Notes: generated from the letters alone by a model not told the origin. A stretch of 64,000 nt of DNA from Lyophyllum atratum (GCA_014905825.1 JACGCN010000057.1:1-64000); one strand, 5' to 3'; positions 22,569 to 34,900 are shown, counted from the first letter of the stretch. Made by a program: numbers and translations.

Positions 22569-23314
22569 TGGGTATGGGGCGGTGGCAGTTGACAGCACTT
22601 CTTTGCATACTCATGCGCATACCTGCGACATCTGCGGAATGAGAATTAAGCCTCGTTGGGTGCCACCACAGTACGACACCTTCTACAATTCAGTTATCGC
22701 GGGGTCTGGGTTGCCAGGGCTGAATGGTAAACGTCAACTGGTACCAGATTTTGACAGCCTTCAAGGGTACTTTCGTGAACTGCGCGAGTGTCGGCGCTGT
22801 TCCAGTGTAGTGCAGAGGCAGAAATGGCGGTATATGGTGTGAGCAGCAAAGCAATGCTGCCAAATAAGAGAGAGCGATACTTCGTCTCATAGCTAGTTGC
22901 CTATCATGCGCGTCGCCAAGTTCGAGGCCTTTTAACGTAACGTTTCTCCTCCACAATGATGGGCACTCCTTTCGAATCGTCAACGACCCTGTATCCTTCG
23001 TATGGAGCTGGCTTAGAGTGGAGATCGACATCCACATCAGCGTGAACGATACCGTAATCCGCGAGGCCAAGAATGGCCTTAGGCCGGAGGACCATTGCAA
23101 GGACATGATGCTGTCATGGATATCGTTGGCTTCAAATTCCGTAACCTCCATTCGGGTGCGACTGCGGCATTATCGTGTCGACGCCATCGTCATCCTGAGC
23201 GCCAGTGGGAGGGGGTATGCGCTCATCCTATTGCCTATCCCACTGGTCTACGTCGGCCACTTTTTTTATATGTGATTGGCCACATATGACAGCTCGCAAA
23301 GAGGTAGATACTAT
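22569..23314. other. Intergenic with unexplained open frames on both strands
   Basis: The plus frame ending at 22842 carries a CDICG and a CRRC (two Cys-x2-Cys pairs about 60 residues apart: TCDICGMRIKPRWVPP, ELRECRRCSS). The minus frame 23095-22904 reads KAILGLADYGIVHADVDVDL. Neither has a plausible start context or known family. A short conserved gene cannot be excluded. Confidence 0.3.
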
Positions 23315-23616
23315 AGGGCTCCTCAATTCTAAGTGGATCGTCAGTTCGTCAGTTCGTCCTGGATCATCGAGGTTCTGATTTTACAGTCCGCTGTTGGCCG
23401 AACAAGCCGTCAGGAACCAACCCCGGCCTCACGTGCAAACGGCCGGTGCCACGGTGAGGACTTCGGGGGTTTTTTTTTCGCGTTTCCATTTGGGACAAGT
23501 CGCCGGTTCCCACATTCCTGACGGCTTGATCGGCCAACAGCGGACTGTGAAAGCAGAACCTTGATGATCCAGGACGAACTGACGAACTGACGATCCACTT
23601 AGAATTGAGGAGCCCT
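23315..23616. mobile_element. 302-bp long-TIR (MITE-like) element
   Basis: Two arms of about 101 bp (23315-23416 and 23515-23616) are inverted copies differing at about four positions, so roughly 96 percent identical, around a central segment of about 98 bp. Termini are AGGGCTCCTCAATTC and its complement; each arm contains a short direct repeat, TCAGTTCG twice. Possible 3-bp target duplication TAT at 23312-23314 and 23617-23619. No coding capacity. Consistent with a non-autonomous DNA transposon or foldback element; superfamily not assignable. Confidence 0.85.
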
Positions 23617-24382
23617 TATCGATTCGAACAGCCGCACCCCGCAACTCCTTTCACATCCTGGCGTTCCGCTCCACCTGCCGCCTCCGTAATTTGGTGTCGC
23701 AGCATTCGCTCAGCGGGGAACAGAGCGTCCGATCCATCCTCACAGTTGCACGCGCGTTCCTAAGTATTATCCTCTGAGCGCCTTGGCTCCTCCATCTCAG
23801 GCTCCTCGTCGCTGGTCCAGACAACACTCAGTTCTATTTTGTGTAAGCACATAGCCGATGTGTATGACAGAGGAAGACATCTGCAATCTTTTCTTTTGTG
23901 TAGCGATAGACAGGATATGTGGATATGCGCGATAAGGCTTCGCTGTCTGCATCAAAGCCGAATGTCATCTGAGGCAATCATCCTTTAGAGCCTCTCCAAA
24001 GTCAAACGCGACAGAGCCAGTTTGCTAGAGGCAGTATAGATTTCAACACGATGATTCAATTAGTATGATGTCTGGTGTTACACTGGCCTCATGGACGAAC
24101 TACGGTTGTGCTACAAAAGGTCTGGTAGGTGGATCACGGTACCGTTATCGGAGCTTTATCTGGACAATAGCCTGTCAGGTGGATTCTTCCTGAATCCGAG
24201 CTTGTACCGTGTTGAGTGTCGGACTTGTGGCACAGGCGCAGAGCAAGTGAGAGCGAGTGATGGAAGAGTGAAGACCGTGATAGGCAGGTGGCAGGATCGG
24301 AAAGAACCGAAAAGCAGGCCGTGGCTGTGTTTTCTCTCTTCAACCCATCGTCAACAGCGGTCAAGGCCCCGGCATTTTCGCA
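23617..24382. other. Upstream region of mS38 gene
   Basis: No supported gene. Short frames only; likely promoter and 5' UTR of the plus gene at 24383. Confidence 0.5.
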
Positions 24383-25368
24383 ATGTCCGCCTTTGCCCGT
24401 CTTCTTCGTCCACCGCCCTCCGCGCGGCGGACGTACTCCTCGTTCTTCTCCTCGAGATCAGGCGGAGGTGGCCGCTACTTCAATTCCGCCAAACCACCCA
24501 AGGTCGTCGTCACGAGCAATGCTGCCAAAGCAAACGCCTCCAAGGGTGAAAGCAACACAGAGGCCCCCACAGACGGCGCACAGACACCAGCGAAAGGGAG
24601 CTCCGGTGCCAACAACATAATCAACGCAAACGCAGATCAGTCATCCACCGCGTCATCCTCATCCCCCTCCACCTCCACACCTTCTACTCCCTCTAGTGGG
24701 AAGAACGCAGAGGCGCCTGACGCAAGCGACTCTTTACCCGGATTCCAGGGGTTCCTCGGTCGCCAGCAGCACCCCGTGGTCAACGCAAAGGACTTCAAGC
24801 TCCACCAGTTCTTCTCCCTCCACCGCCCGCTGCTCCTGCTCGCGCACCCCGCCTCGATCCTCGAAACCGCATCAACAACGTCTTTCGACTCGCCAGAGGT
24901 TTCCACAGCCGATGCCGAGGCGAATGCCACCACCCCACAGTGGCTATTGGATGAGTTCCCCGAGGCCACCTTGGACGCAGATGCCGCCGCGGCGCGTCAG
25001 CTCACCCGCGCGCTGACGATGAGTCATGCTGGTGCAGCCATGGCGTGGGAGGACACGCTGCGCCGTCTCGGGATTGATGTCAATGAGGACGCGGACCGTG
25101 TTGGGTTGCGCGCGCAGATGGACAAGGAGCTGCATGATGTGATGATGGACAGCGTGAAGAGGAAGCGAAGAAAGAAGATGAAGAAGCATAAGTGAGTCGA
25201 ATGGGAAATCTTCGTGGACAACTGCTCAATTATTATACTTTTCTATCACTTGTGTAGGCTGAAGAAGCGAAGAAAGGTACGAGTGTAGTTACAACGGTCA
25301 TGTCCGCGACTAACATTCTTGTCCCTTCACAGGCGACCCGCGCGACACGATTGAAGATCGGACGATGA
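24383..25368 (+). CDS. Mitochondrial small ribosomal subunit protein mS38 (AURKAIP1/Cox24-like)
   Basis: Three phase-checked exons, 24383-25191, 25258-25276 and 25333-25368, encode 287 residues. The N-terminus MSAFARLLRPPPSARRTYSS is Arg/Ser-rich without acids, a typical mitochondrial targeting sequence. A low-complexity Ser/Thr/Pro linker follows, then a folded segment with FQGFLGRQQHPVV and DFKLHQFFSLHRPLLLL, and the diagnostic C-terminal helix SVKRKRRKKMKKHKLKKRRK ending TRATRLKIGR. That very basic tail is the DUF1713/AURKAIP1 domain, which in mitoribosomes binds small-subunit rRNA. The middle exon is only 19 nt and encodes the core of the basic helix, so gene finders could easily miss it and truncate the domain. 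The upstream 302-bp element ends 766 bp before the start. Confidence 0.88.
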
Positions 25369-26015
25369 TTCCGCACGTCTCGTTCGCTCCACTGTGAGCG
25401 GCTAGCTTGCGGGACGCCTGGGTGCTATTGTGCTTACTGAATCGCCCGTGGAAGGACCTTACGACACTTTATACGTAGTTAATTCAATCTATTCTTCTCA
25501 TATCACTCCCGAACCGTTTCTACGCCCCGGCAGATCGTGAATAAGTTGATCGTGTCCGTTACTGACTGGGAGAGCTGGCCTTCAACGGCATATTCATTTT
25601 TAGATGCTATTCAGGTTACTGTCCTATCCTACTCAGTTGATGCGCGTTACTTGAATCTCTCTTGACGTTGCGTGATACAGAGATACTAATATAAGGTGAA
25701 GGTGTTTCTTTACGAAGACAGTTTCGTGGATGGAATGCGCTATAAAAGGTAACAAAAATGTTGGAGGATGGCTAGCACAGAGCGCGAGCGTCTGAATATC
25801 TATCCTATCTTCTCAAGTTTGTGGAACCCTCAAGTCTGTATGACGCCCAGCACACTGAAAGACGTGAGGCATAAGATGTAGCCAAGAAGGTTGGCAGCGT
25901 CCTCAGGCGTCCTCCAACGATGATGATACAATGCTTTATACAAGTCCACCCAACGTAGTACACATAGCCCATATAAATGCCTACAAAACCAGATTGAAAG
26001 ACCAGGACCACAAAC
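25369..26015. other. Convergent intergenic region
   Basis: 647 bp between the ends of the mS38 gene (plus) and the PB1-like gene (minus). No ORF with support. Confidence 0.5.
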
Positions 26016-27228
26016 TCAAGTCACAGTAACAATTTCCCCTCTCCCATCCTTCAAAATAACAAGCTCACACTCCACCTTCTCCCCCGTGTCAAGACACACA
26101 ACATCCGTCGGATCCGTACTGCTCGTCCTAATCTGGCGCTTCTCAAAGAACGAGCGACCCAGCACCACGTCAAAATGCGGCTCCTCAGCCAGAAACACCC
26201 CAATTAACGTCGGCTTCGTGGGTTTACTCTTATTCTGCGACTGGGGTGGAGCGTCAGGGTGCGCATTCCATGTCGAGGAGGGCGTCAGTGTGATGGGCCA
26301 CGTCCCGATGTTCACGAGCCCGCCGTATCCATAGTGTCCTGGTGCAGCGTCCTTGGGAATGAAGCCATGTTTAATGGCAAACTTGCGCGAGATATAGACG
26401 TGCCGGTATCCCGCCCGTAAGAGCATGCGCACTGACGATATGCGAGCCAAGTTGAGTCTCAGCGTGTCCTCAACCAGAACCGAAGCTGACGCACCGTTCT
26501 GTACCGGCCCAATGCTTCCCATGACAGTCCGGACCCCGTTCTCGCCATGGAACTTCTCAAACTCCTTCTTATGCCGAGGCGTCGTATCCACCCCCTCCTC
26601 CTCCTCCTCTGCGTTACTAGGATTCGTACGCCGACTAGCCTTCGTACGCTGCGACTTCTTAGAACGCGTAGATGGCACAGGCGAGACCCGGTGCGTCTGC
26701 CGTCGGAAGATGTAGTATGATGGGTTACGATATCCCGTAGACGGCGGGAGGGGCACCCCGGGGTTGTGTAGGTGGAGTGTCGGGGTATCAGGAGGTGCTT
26801 GTGAGGAGGATCCACCACTGCTGCTTGCGGTGGCAAATGATGCGGGCATGAGTGTGGCTCCCGTTGCTGCTGCTGGCTGGTTCTGCCGCCATACGAAGAT
26901 CGTATAGTCAGAATCTAGGCTGTGATTTTAGTGCTATTGTGACTGGGGAAGCGAGAGCAAAACGGACCGTCGTCGAGGTTCCATATCGAGTCGTTAAATT
27001 CGTATTTGAGCCATCCGGGTCCAACGCGTTCACCGTGGTATGTCGTGTGTGACTTTCGGCTTAGAGTATCGAAGAGAGATTGCAGCGAGTCCTGGGTTAC
27101 TGAGATGAACAAGTCAGGTTACGCCACGCTTCCAGTGGAAACATGTTTCGCGCTCACTTACGCGAGTGTACGATTGCAAACGAGGAAGCCGGGGTATGTA
27201 TGTTGAGGATGGCAGGAGCAGCTGACAT
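26016..27228 (-). CDS. Conserved fungal protein with PB1-like N-terminus and retropepsin-like C-terminus
   Basis: Three phase-checked exons, 27228-27162, 27099-26968 and 26914-26016, give 365 residues. The longest single frame starts inside exon 3 (26849) and would miss the N-terminal domain. N-terminus: SLQSLFDTLSRKS, GWLKYEFNDSIWNLDD and SDYTIFVWRQNQ, which resembles a PB1/ubiquitin-like fold (length, WNLDD and DYTIFVWR strand). A disordered basic and acidic linker follows, then a conserved domain with RHVYISRKFAIKHGFIP, GYGGLVNIGTWPITL, EPHFDVVLGRSFFEKRQI and VVCLDTGEKVECELVILKDG. The order YISRKF...GFIP...IGTWPITL...DVVLGRSFF parallels retropepsin domains of retroelements, but the usual N-terminal catalytic Asp-Thr/Ser-Gly is not where expected (a DTG lies near the C-terminus). 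I know the domain as conserved in fungi without assigned function; the retropepsin link is inference. Confidence 0.8.
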
Positions 27229-27543
27229 GAGGATGGATATAGGTGGTGGTGGTATGGAAACAAGAATCGTCAGTCACTAAAGTCACCGCGCATGGTCTCA
27301 AAAACAACGTCACTCCACTTGGGCGACTGCTCGATCGATCATTGATCTGCAACCGCGTCATCGATGCTTGCTTCCACCGTCTTCCAATTTAACATTTGGA
27401 TTTGTAGTATGAAACCAATTGCGATATGTACGTAACGTAGGGAAAGAGATAGAGATATGGGAAAGATATAGCACAAAGCAGATGAGGAGACTCCTCTACC
27501 CCCAAGACCAGAAAGTAAGTAAACACCAAGAAAACCGGTCTAA
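27229..27543. other. Intergenic, promoter of PB1-like gene
   Basis: 315 bp between the UBC9 end and the start of the PB1-like gene, both minus strand. Nothing else recognised. Confidence 0.5.
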
Positions 27544-28632
27544 TCACTTCGGAATATTCTCCCGGGCTTGTTGTCGGATTCGTCTCCTGAGCAGGTGAGG
27601 GATGTTCAATTGAGGGCGATAAATGTGAATGCAACTATTTTACTTACTCGTATGCGACCTTGTCGTTTCTGGACAAAGGTCAATCACGATACACAATGGT
27701 GTGAGAGTTACACGATCAGAACGTACTTGAACATGGTATACGCATCACTCTGCGCGGGGTCATTCACGTTCGGGTCATCCAACAGGTCTTGAATACCTAA
27801 CAGGATCTGAAAAGGTACACAGACATATATCTGGGAATGAATTAGCGAACGAAGACACTCACCTGCTTGATCGTGATGGCTGGCTTCCAAGACTTCTCCT
27901 CGTCGAGGATGGAGAGACACACCGTACCGGAAGGGTAGACATTTGGGTGGAACAGTGGCGGCGTGAATTTACCTGGGTGTGACGTTTTTAACGATTGCGG
28001 TATCAGTTGACGGAAAACGCGATATACACTTAGGTGGCTTTGAGGGGTAATCTTGATAGATATGTAGGTAATTAGTAAGTGAGTAACGGAGCACCGGTCA
28101 GAGAGAACTCGCCTTCAGGGAAATTCATGACCAGCTTGAACAATCCACTTTCCCATGGAGTCTGCCAGATACAAAGCCAAGCGTTAGTACACAGACCACT
28201 GTTATGTGGCCTGAGAGACAGAACCAGAATCGATCAAAGCTCCCAACTAACAGACGCGACGGAATGGAGCCCAGAGTACAGAGGAACGCGAAAAGAAATA
28301 GAAGAATAGCGGGGACGATACGCACGTTAGCTTTACCGGGAATGCCGACCTCCCATTCCATGAGATTCATCGAGCCGTCTGCCGCTTTGGCTGGTTTCGC
28401 GTAGAAACCCTGAGAAAAAGACGGTCAGTCCCAATAATGACGCTCTTCGCATCCATACACCCAAGAAGAACCTTGACACGTGCGAGTGACCCCGTACCCT
28501 CTCGCGCCAAATGCGCAGAAAGGAAACGAGAACGGGAAGGTTGAAGACGAGGACAAAATCACGTACGAAAGGGTGGTCTTTCCGCCATTGCTTGCGCTCC
28601 TCCGCGAGCCGTGGTCTGCAGATTCCGGACAT
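27544..28632 (-). CDS. UBC9: SUMO-conjugating enzyme E2 Ubc9
   Basis: Transfers SUMO from the E1 Aos1/Uba2 to targets through a Cys thioester. Eight exons on the minus strand; resolved ones are 28632-28567, 28409-28326, 28161-28113, 28051-28028 and 27972-27863, then two more internal exons, with the last ending in TGA at 27544. The protein runs [88 protein letters not shown] with the catalytic Cys, [20 protein letters not shown], then [35 protein letters not shown] and the tail ARENIPK. Length (about 160) and the HPN/VCLSI active site match the family. Two oddities: the intron after 28113 starts GC (GCGAGT) instead of GT, and the following exon is only 24 nt. Both are needed to keep the conserved [16 protein letters not shown] frame. 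Confidence 0.95.
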
Positions 28633-29333
28633 TGGTTAGGGTGTGCGTGCGTATGGATTGAGGATGGGATGCTGTGGCTCTGTCAGTTTCGTTTACTTCA
28701 AGCGCTTAGATGGTCGGAGTCGGATGTTCTAGTTGGTCAGCGATGTCAGGAATAAATAGCCGAAAACAACCGCCTGCGAATTCACTGGCACTATGGCGGA
28801 ATCGAACAAAAAAAGGATGCCCGTGTCGACAAATTGTTCGTGCTCTAAAAGCCACAGACTTATTCTACTAGTGATTTTGTGAATGATCCCTGCTCGCGAA
28901 AGGAACAAAACCAGGCTCATATTGCATACTAACACTTGTTCAGCACGGACTCACGGTGAGGAACCTAAAAAAGTATTCAAGTTCTGAAAAACCCGCCCAA
29001 ATCAGCGTTACAGATCGATATGATGATTGCGTATTAAAGATACAATTCGGATCCCGTCCGATAGTCTAAGTACAGTGATTGCGTTGCGAAGTATCTTGTA
29101 GGTAAATTATATGAGTGCAAGGTTGATTCTGAAGTCCCAGTTCTATGTCGTGGCTCTAAGAGATTATGAAAGAAAAAGTCGAAGTGCCTGTAGTGTAAGT
29201 ATCCGTCATGCTATGCGTCGGAGTCGGTATCCCCACTACCATGCGGAGCTACTTGTCTAATGATATGAGGCCATTGAAGGTCAGTCGTTGGTATATTCCG
29301 AATGTGTCGTTGACGGTTCACGGTCGCTGAGAG
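28633..29333. other. Intergenic, no gene recognised
   Basis: 701 bp; UBC9 promoter on one side and 3' region of the DHA1-type transporter on the other, same strand. Open frames are short and unmatched. Confidence 0.5.
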
Positions 29334-31344
29334 TTAGTTGGATACGTGGTGTGCGTACTTCGAGCGCCGTCTCAAGACATGTCCCCACTTGATCAACGCC
29401 TGCGACAAGGAAGGTCAGATTCGGAACAAGGACATCGCATGAGGGAAGAAACATGCCGCAAATACGGTCATAAGAGCGAAAGATATGCCCGCAAGAATCG
29501 CAGACGCAGGTCCGAGGCCAAGGTTCGTGAAGAACGCGTGTCCGAAGAGTGGGAACACACTAGCGATTGATGACCGTGCCAAATCGTTCCCAGCCAGGAC
29601 CGAGGCGCCATACGCGGGGTACGCTGATGTGATGTACATGAGAATGCTCTGGAAGTTGAGGAAGATGCCTGGAAGGTAGAGGGCGGCGCCGATGACGGGG
29701 ACGATCCAGTGGATGCTCTCCTTCGATGCGAATCCGAAGATGAGGACAGAAGTCGGGATGAAGAGGCTGGCCATGAGACCAATCTCGAGACGAATCTCAG
29801 GTGCAAGTTCCTTTCCAGCCGCCTCTGCGCGGCGGACCCGCGGTTCGATGTGGTACATCTGATATAGACAATATGCGGTGTACTGTGAGAGGGAAGATAT
29901 CAGTCACTGCGGCAGCAAAGAAGAAACGAGACTAACAGTAATCGCGCCCGATACCAAGAAACCCAAGAATGGCAGACCACTAAGTCCCAGGTTGAAGTGG
30001 TAGATATCAATAAAGACCAAAGGGAAAGCCTCAAACCAGAGGTAAAAGATGGCATCTAGCAATGGTTCAGTACGATATCACTTACAGAGGGAAAATGAAA
30101 AACTCACAGACAAAGCCAAGATAGAGATTGGCGAACAGTAGAACAGGTTCTATCGCGAGGACAAATGGCCGGTACAGAGCCTCTTTGAGCACCTGAGCAA
30201 TGGTCTCGTGCTCGGTGTCCTTTTCGCTTTGTGCTCTAAGTTGTTGGTTGCCAGTCAAGCGCCTCAGACGCTCAGCACGCCTGAGCAAGATCGTTGGACC
30301 ATACGTCTCCGGAAGAAGCAGCGTGAGGAAGACGAATCCGAATGACGTGATCCAGATAAGCTCGTACTGTGGCCACCTCCATCCGTTGGCTTGTGCAGCA
30401 AAACCACCAATCACAGGGCCGGTTATAGGACCTGCCGTGGCACCAAGTGCCCATACGCCGATAACATAGGCGAGTTGATGCACCGGGTAGATGTCACCCA
30501 TGGATGCACCCCCTGTCGCCAATGCTGGGCTCCCAAAGAAACCTGTAAGGAAACGCATTGCGAGGATGGTCTTAATGTTCGTCGCGGTGACGATGGGTAT
30601 CTGGAAGACGAGGAAGAGGAACAATGTGCTGATGTATATGGGGTTCCGTCCGAATACTGGGAGCTCCTGGAGGGGGGCAAGAAACATTGGTCCGATACCG
30701 TAAGCTGCGACGGAGCGTATGAGCTTGAGTTGCAGAGTCAACTGAGGTGCCGAACTTACCCAACACGTAAAGCGTAAGTCCTAGAGTCGCGTGCGTCAGG
30801 GAGACGTTGAATTCTTGCATAATGCCCGGAATTGATGGCGTATATATGGCAGAGCCGATATACATCGTAAACGTCAAGAGAGAAAGGCTGAAAGCGACGA
30901 AGGCGCGTTTTTTCGGGGACCAATTCCTGGGAAGACGCGTTTTAGTATATACGGGGGATGTCGAGGATGAAAGAAAACCAACCTGGGATTATCTGGATCG
31001 TCATCCCCATACCAGCCAACAATGTAGGGGTCGGGCACGCTGGTCACCGAGGCACCGAACTCCTTCTCGTTTTTCCCACCCACAGTGATCGTCGACTCGC
31101 GTTCCAGTCCAGTAATCGGAGTCACTGCACCGCTGAGAGTTTTTTGCTTCTCCAGGTCATCACATATGGTCGTGCTATCAGAAGAATCGTATGTTGCCGG
31201 ACTCAGCCTCTTATCAGAAGGCAACAGGAAGTGATTAGGGACGACGAAGTCCGGCCGTTGGTCTGCGTAGGGAAGGTACTTTCCACCGGAGACATAGTTG
31301 ATAATTTGCCCTAGGGTCGAATCACGTATGAGATCTGCAACCAT
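29334..31344 (-). CDS. MFS transporter, DHA1 (drug:H+ antiporter) type
   Basis: Plasma-membrane MFS protein of the fungal fluconazole/polyamine-resistance type (DHA1, 12 membrane helices expected). Start at 31344 (MVADLIRDSTLGQIINYVSG, a motif typical of this subgroup). A hydrophilic N-terminal tail of about 120 residues ends VGWYGDDDPDNPRNWS, then helix 1 FVAFSLSLLTFTMYIGSAIY. The family antiporter motif region LGLTLYVLGYGIGPM is split by an intron; FGRNPIYISTLFLFLVFQ, RFLTGFFGSPALATGGASMG and WALGATAGPITGPVIGGF follow (motif C, GPVIGG). Later come LRRLTGNQQLRAQSEKDTEH (central loop), EALYRPFVLAIEPVLL, FYLWFEAFPLVF and VFPLFGHAFFTNLGLG, ending in a separate exon LIKWGHVLRRRSKYAHHVSN with TAA at 29334. 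Substrate cannot be inferred. Confidence 0.92.
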
Positions 31345-31901
31345 AGTGGGCTACTGAAGAGGTGATTGTGGAAGGGGAGAAGAGAGCGACCTGCACATTT
31401 GGACAGAGCAGAGCCCGTTAATATAGGAAAATTCTTCCCCTTCTGACCCTGACTCGAGCATAACGAAAGATAAGGAAAGCTGAGAGAGCAACGAGTGTTT
31501 CTTACAAACCATACAGGGACAATTTGGTGAGATCGCGGAAGCTAATCTGTAAAGGGTCGAACGCGGGAGATGCCGCAGATGCCGGGTGACGTTTGAAGGT
31601 ACAATCTTGGCACTCTCGAGTCTCCGTCATCTCGTTCCTGGCGAATCGGGCTTTGTAAACCAGTTATAAACCCTGCAAAGGCCGCGATGTGCAGGGAATT
31701 GCATCATTCGGGCCCGCAACAGCTAGTTGGAATTATTACTGTACCCATTCGTGGAGAATCGACATTAACCACCCAGCCAAAGCAACCTCTTTACACCATA
31801 CTCCATTTTTGCATAAACGCTCGTCATCCGCTCTGCCTCCGCCAAGCTATGTCGAATTCAACATGTGAGCCTGTGGTGCCATACTATCCACAAGAATGAC
31901 T
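31345..31901. other. Intergenic, transporter promoter region
   Basis: 557 bp between the DHA1-type transporter start (minus, 31344) and the SAC phosphatase start side is not shared: the SAC gene ends at 31902. No ORF supported; a TTATAAAC stretch about 31665 could be TATA-like but is far from the start. Confidence 0.4.
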
Positions 31902-34900
31902 TCACCTGACTACGTCTTCATTCGTTATGAAGTCGCCATGAGTACCCCCGATATCCTCGCAGGCTCTCCTGATGCTCTCTACGATCAAATCTGCCGCTTC
32001 TTTGCAATCCGAAGCCCCGCTGAGTTCATCAGCCGCCTCTGTGTACTCGACGTTCCCGCCTGTACTCGAACCTCTCCTTATCCGCGCGGGATCAATGGGT
32101 AACACTTTGAAAGCTGCAAAGGTGGTCTCCGCGCCCGTCGCAAGAGCCGCGTTGGTAAGGATATTCGAGAGCACGGGGACTTTAGTGCGCGTCAGGCTCC
32201 GAGTCAACATCGTCCCAGCATTGATGGCGGACTGCCTTGTTGCTGCTAGGACAGGTAGAGAAGGACGTTTCGGCGTCGTCGATGGGACTTCGAGACTGTT
32301 ACGGACGGAATAGCTCGTGACGCGGGTTACTTGGTTGGAATTGTGCCAACTGATAACAAATCCTGCGTTCTGCACCGGGTCCCGACTAGCTTCTTCGAGC
32401 GGTGAAAGAATATAGGCACCTGATTCTCGAACATTTAAGTGGTTGTAAGAAGCGTTGCGGCCGACCCACCTTTCGTTATTCCAATGATATCCCCGAGGGG
32501 GACACGGGTATAAAGCTTAACTTTCTCCAGGGTATAATCATAGCTCTATCTAACTATTCGTCAAAGTCCTATGTCCGTATAGGTTTTATGGCCTACGATG
32601 ATGTACAAAGCTTTGACAGTCTATGGTTGCAATCGTAAGATAGACGGCCCGGCAGAAATCGATGACAGAACTAAGAGCACTCACCAACAAAAGGACTTTC
32701 TCCTCAAATTTGTCGCCGATCTTCGCATTCAACTCTTCGGGCGCGAAAAGTGTCCAACCAGAGAGCAATCGTTCACCTTCAGCAAGTACGCGTGAAACAG
32801 ATGTTGCAATTGCCTCGGCTCTAATCTTCGATAGTCGGATTAGGTCGCGGGGATCCGTTGACTGCAGCTTCAAGAGGAACTCAGAAAACACTGAAACAGT
32901 CCGATAACCAAGGATAAAATCGATAACGGCCTGAGAGAACCAGTCGCTGAAAGTGGACGTGTACATCCTGACATAGACATCGTGAATTTGAATCGTAAGC
33001 GAAGAATGGAGATATCCTCACCTAGCAAGTGAGTTGACCCCATCATTGAGCATTCCACTGAGATCGCGTTTCCCAGTCCTCCAGAGGATGTCAATTCATG
33101 GTGCGGAGGAGCTCATCAAGCGGTAGATACCTTGTGAAATCGCCCTACAAGCAAGGACGTCACTGAACGAACATTCACTTGATTAAAAGCCTGCACACAG
33201 ACCTTTAGAGCAGAGGTTCCCGCGCTGAAACATCGTCAGACGATTCTAAGCTTTGATAGTATGAAACGCACTAGGCTCGACTAATCGCATCACCATTATT
33301 TGCCCATACTGTGCGTGATGATCGTCAACGGGTGACGCAATGAGAATGAGTTAGGTGCTTACCATCGTTGAACACGATGTCCGTCTCCGTCCGGCCTTCA
33401 CCTTGAGGGTTTAAGAGTGCTACCGCACCCAGCTGCTTATTCAAGACATAGCGCGCGAAGGCCGACTACGTCGAGGAGCTTTAGATTATTACAATCCCAG
33501 CCCAACGTAATGCCCACTGTTTTCATACCTGCACGACATTTGTCCTGTCCAAGCAGTCGATACAGTTGACACGAAATACTCCTTTTTGCTGGGACATGAC
33601 GGTGTTGCCCGAAATCCAGAGATAACTGCAAAGAACAATTACTGAAAAGCCAAGGACGATCCCAGACCTAGTTTACCCTTGGGCGTCGAAAGTCTTGTCC
33701 ATGCTCTCGATGAGCTTTGAGATATTTTCATACCTGGTTTCTTGAGATGAGTCATATACTTAGAACATGCTGTGCGAGTATGAATGGATGTACTTCATTC
33801 CTCTGGTTTCCGTGTGGAAGTCATATTCGCAATACCTGTAAATCTTAGCTCAAGATCTGCAATGAATATCTAGCGATAAATTTCCTACCGTGCATCTTTG
33901 GAGTCAAGTTCCTGCATATATTCACGATATCCCTGGGTTATAGCTCCTTCTTTTCCATGCTGTTCAGCGAGATTCAACACAGTCTGCAGGGAATCGATAA
34001 ATGCTGCGCTCTGCCTAGACAGAAGATACGGAAGCTTACATGAGGACCATACAGTGGGACGGTTCTCTGGAAGTGCCTCTTCAGGACATCGAGATTCTGG
34101 GCATGCGTCCTATCTGACGCCAGTAGCGGCGGGGGTTTCAACCCGTATCCAGACTGAGTCCAAAAGAGCGGTACTATTTCACTTATCAGTGTCTAACCAT
34201 GCGGAAGTGAGTCCATCGACACGAACTTGAGCCTCGAAGTTGAGTATACGCAAATATATTTTCCTCTCCGAGGCGCTAGAGGATTGCAAGGTGTCAGGGA
34301 GGTCAGAAATAAGGTGCGATTGGCTAAAGTCACCTCAACCCGCATTATAGTTTCCGTTTCAACAAAATTAGCCACATTGGCATCATCATCGATACCTCGC
34401 CGTTGGTAGCGCAGTCCCGCTCTATATCTCGATCGCCGAGAGATAACTATATAGTCCACCAGCACATCTTCATCGTGCGTGACAGGGTCGGGGGGAATAT
34501 TGAAGTGTGAGACCTGATAGTATCCCTGCATGATAGGCAAGACGTATGAATGCAGCTAATTATCTGGGTCAGATAGAGCTACAAGCGGTACGGCTTGAAA
34601 GACTTACGCCGGCATCTACGAACGGCTTCGACAGCCATTCATTCCACCAGAATCGTTTATCGACTCGGCGCCAGAGCGGGAGCATAGGATTAGGCTCGCT
34701 CATTGGGCTCACTTTCGTTCCTTCCACTTCTGACTCCGCACGTTGTGATGCTCCAGACTCTGGGGTGGGGAGCGCGTTGAGGTCAGCTAGGAGTGCGTGC
34801 TGTTTCTGCGATTTAGCGATCTCGTCTTGTTTGTGTTGCAAGGAACGCGTAATATCTTTCAAAAATTCATGTCGTCGATTCGGAGTGATGTTGGGGGTGG

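Noticed and set aside
23620..23640. Possible tRNA T-loop (TTCGAAT on the minus strand)
   Set aside because: Flanking bases do not form a 5-bp T-stem and no acceptor or D arm is found.
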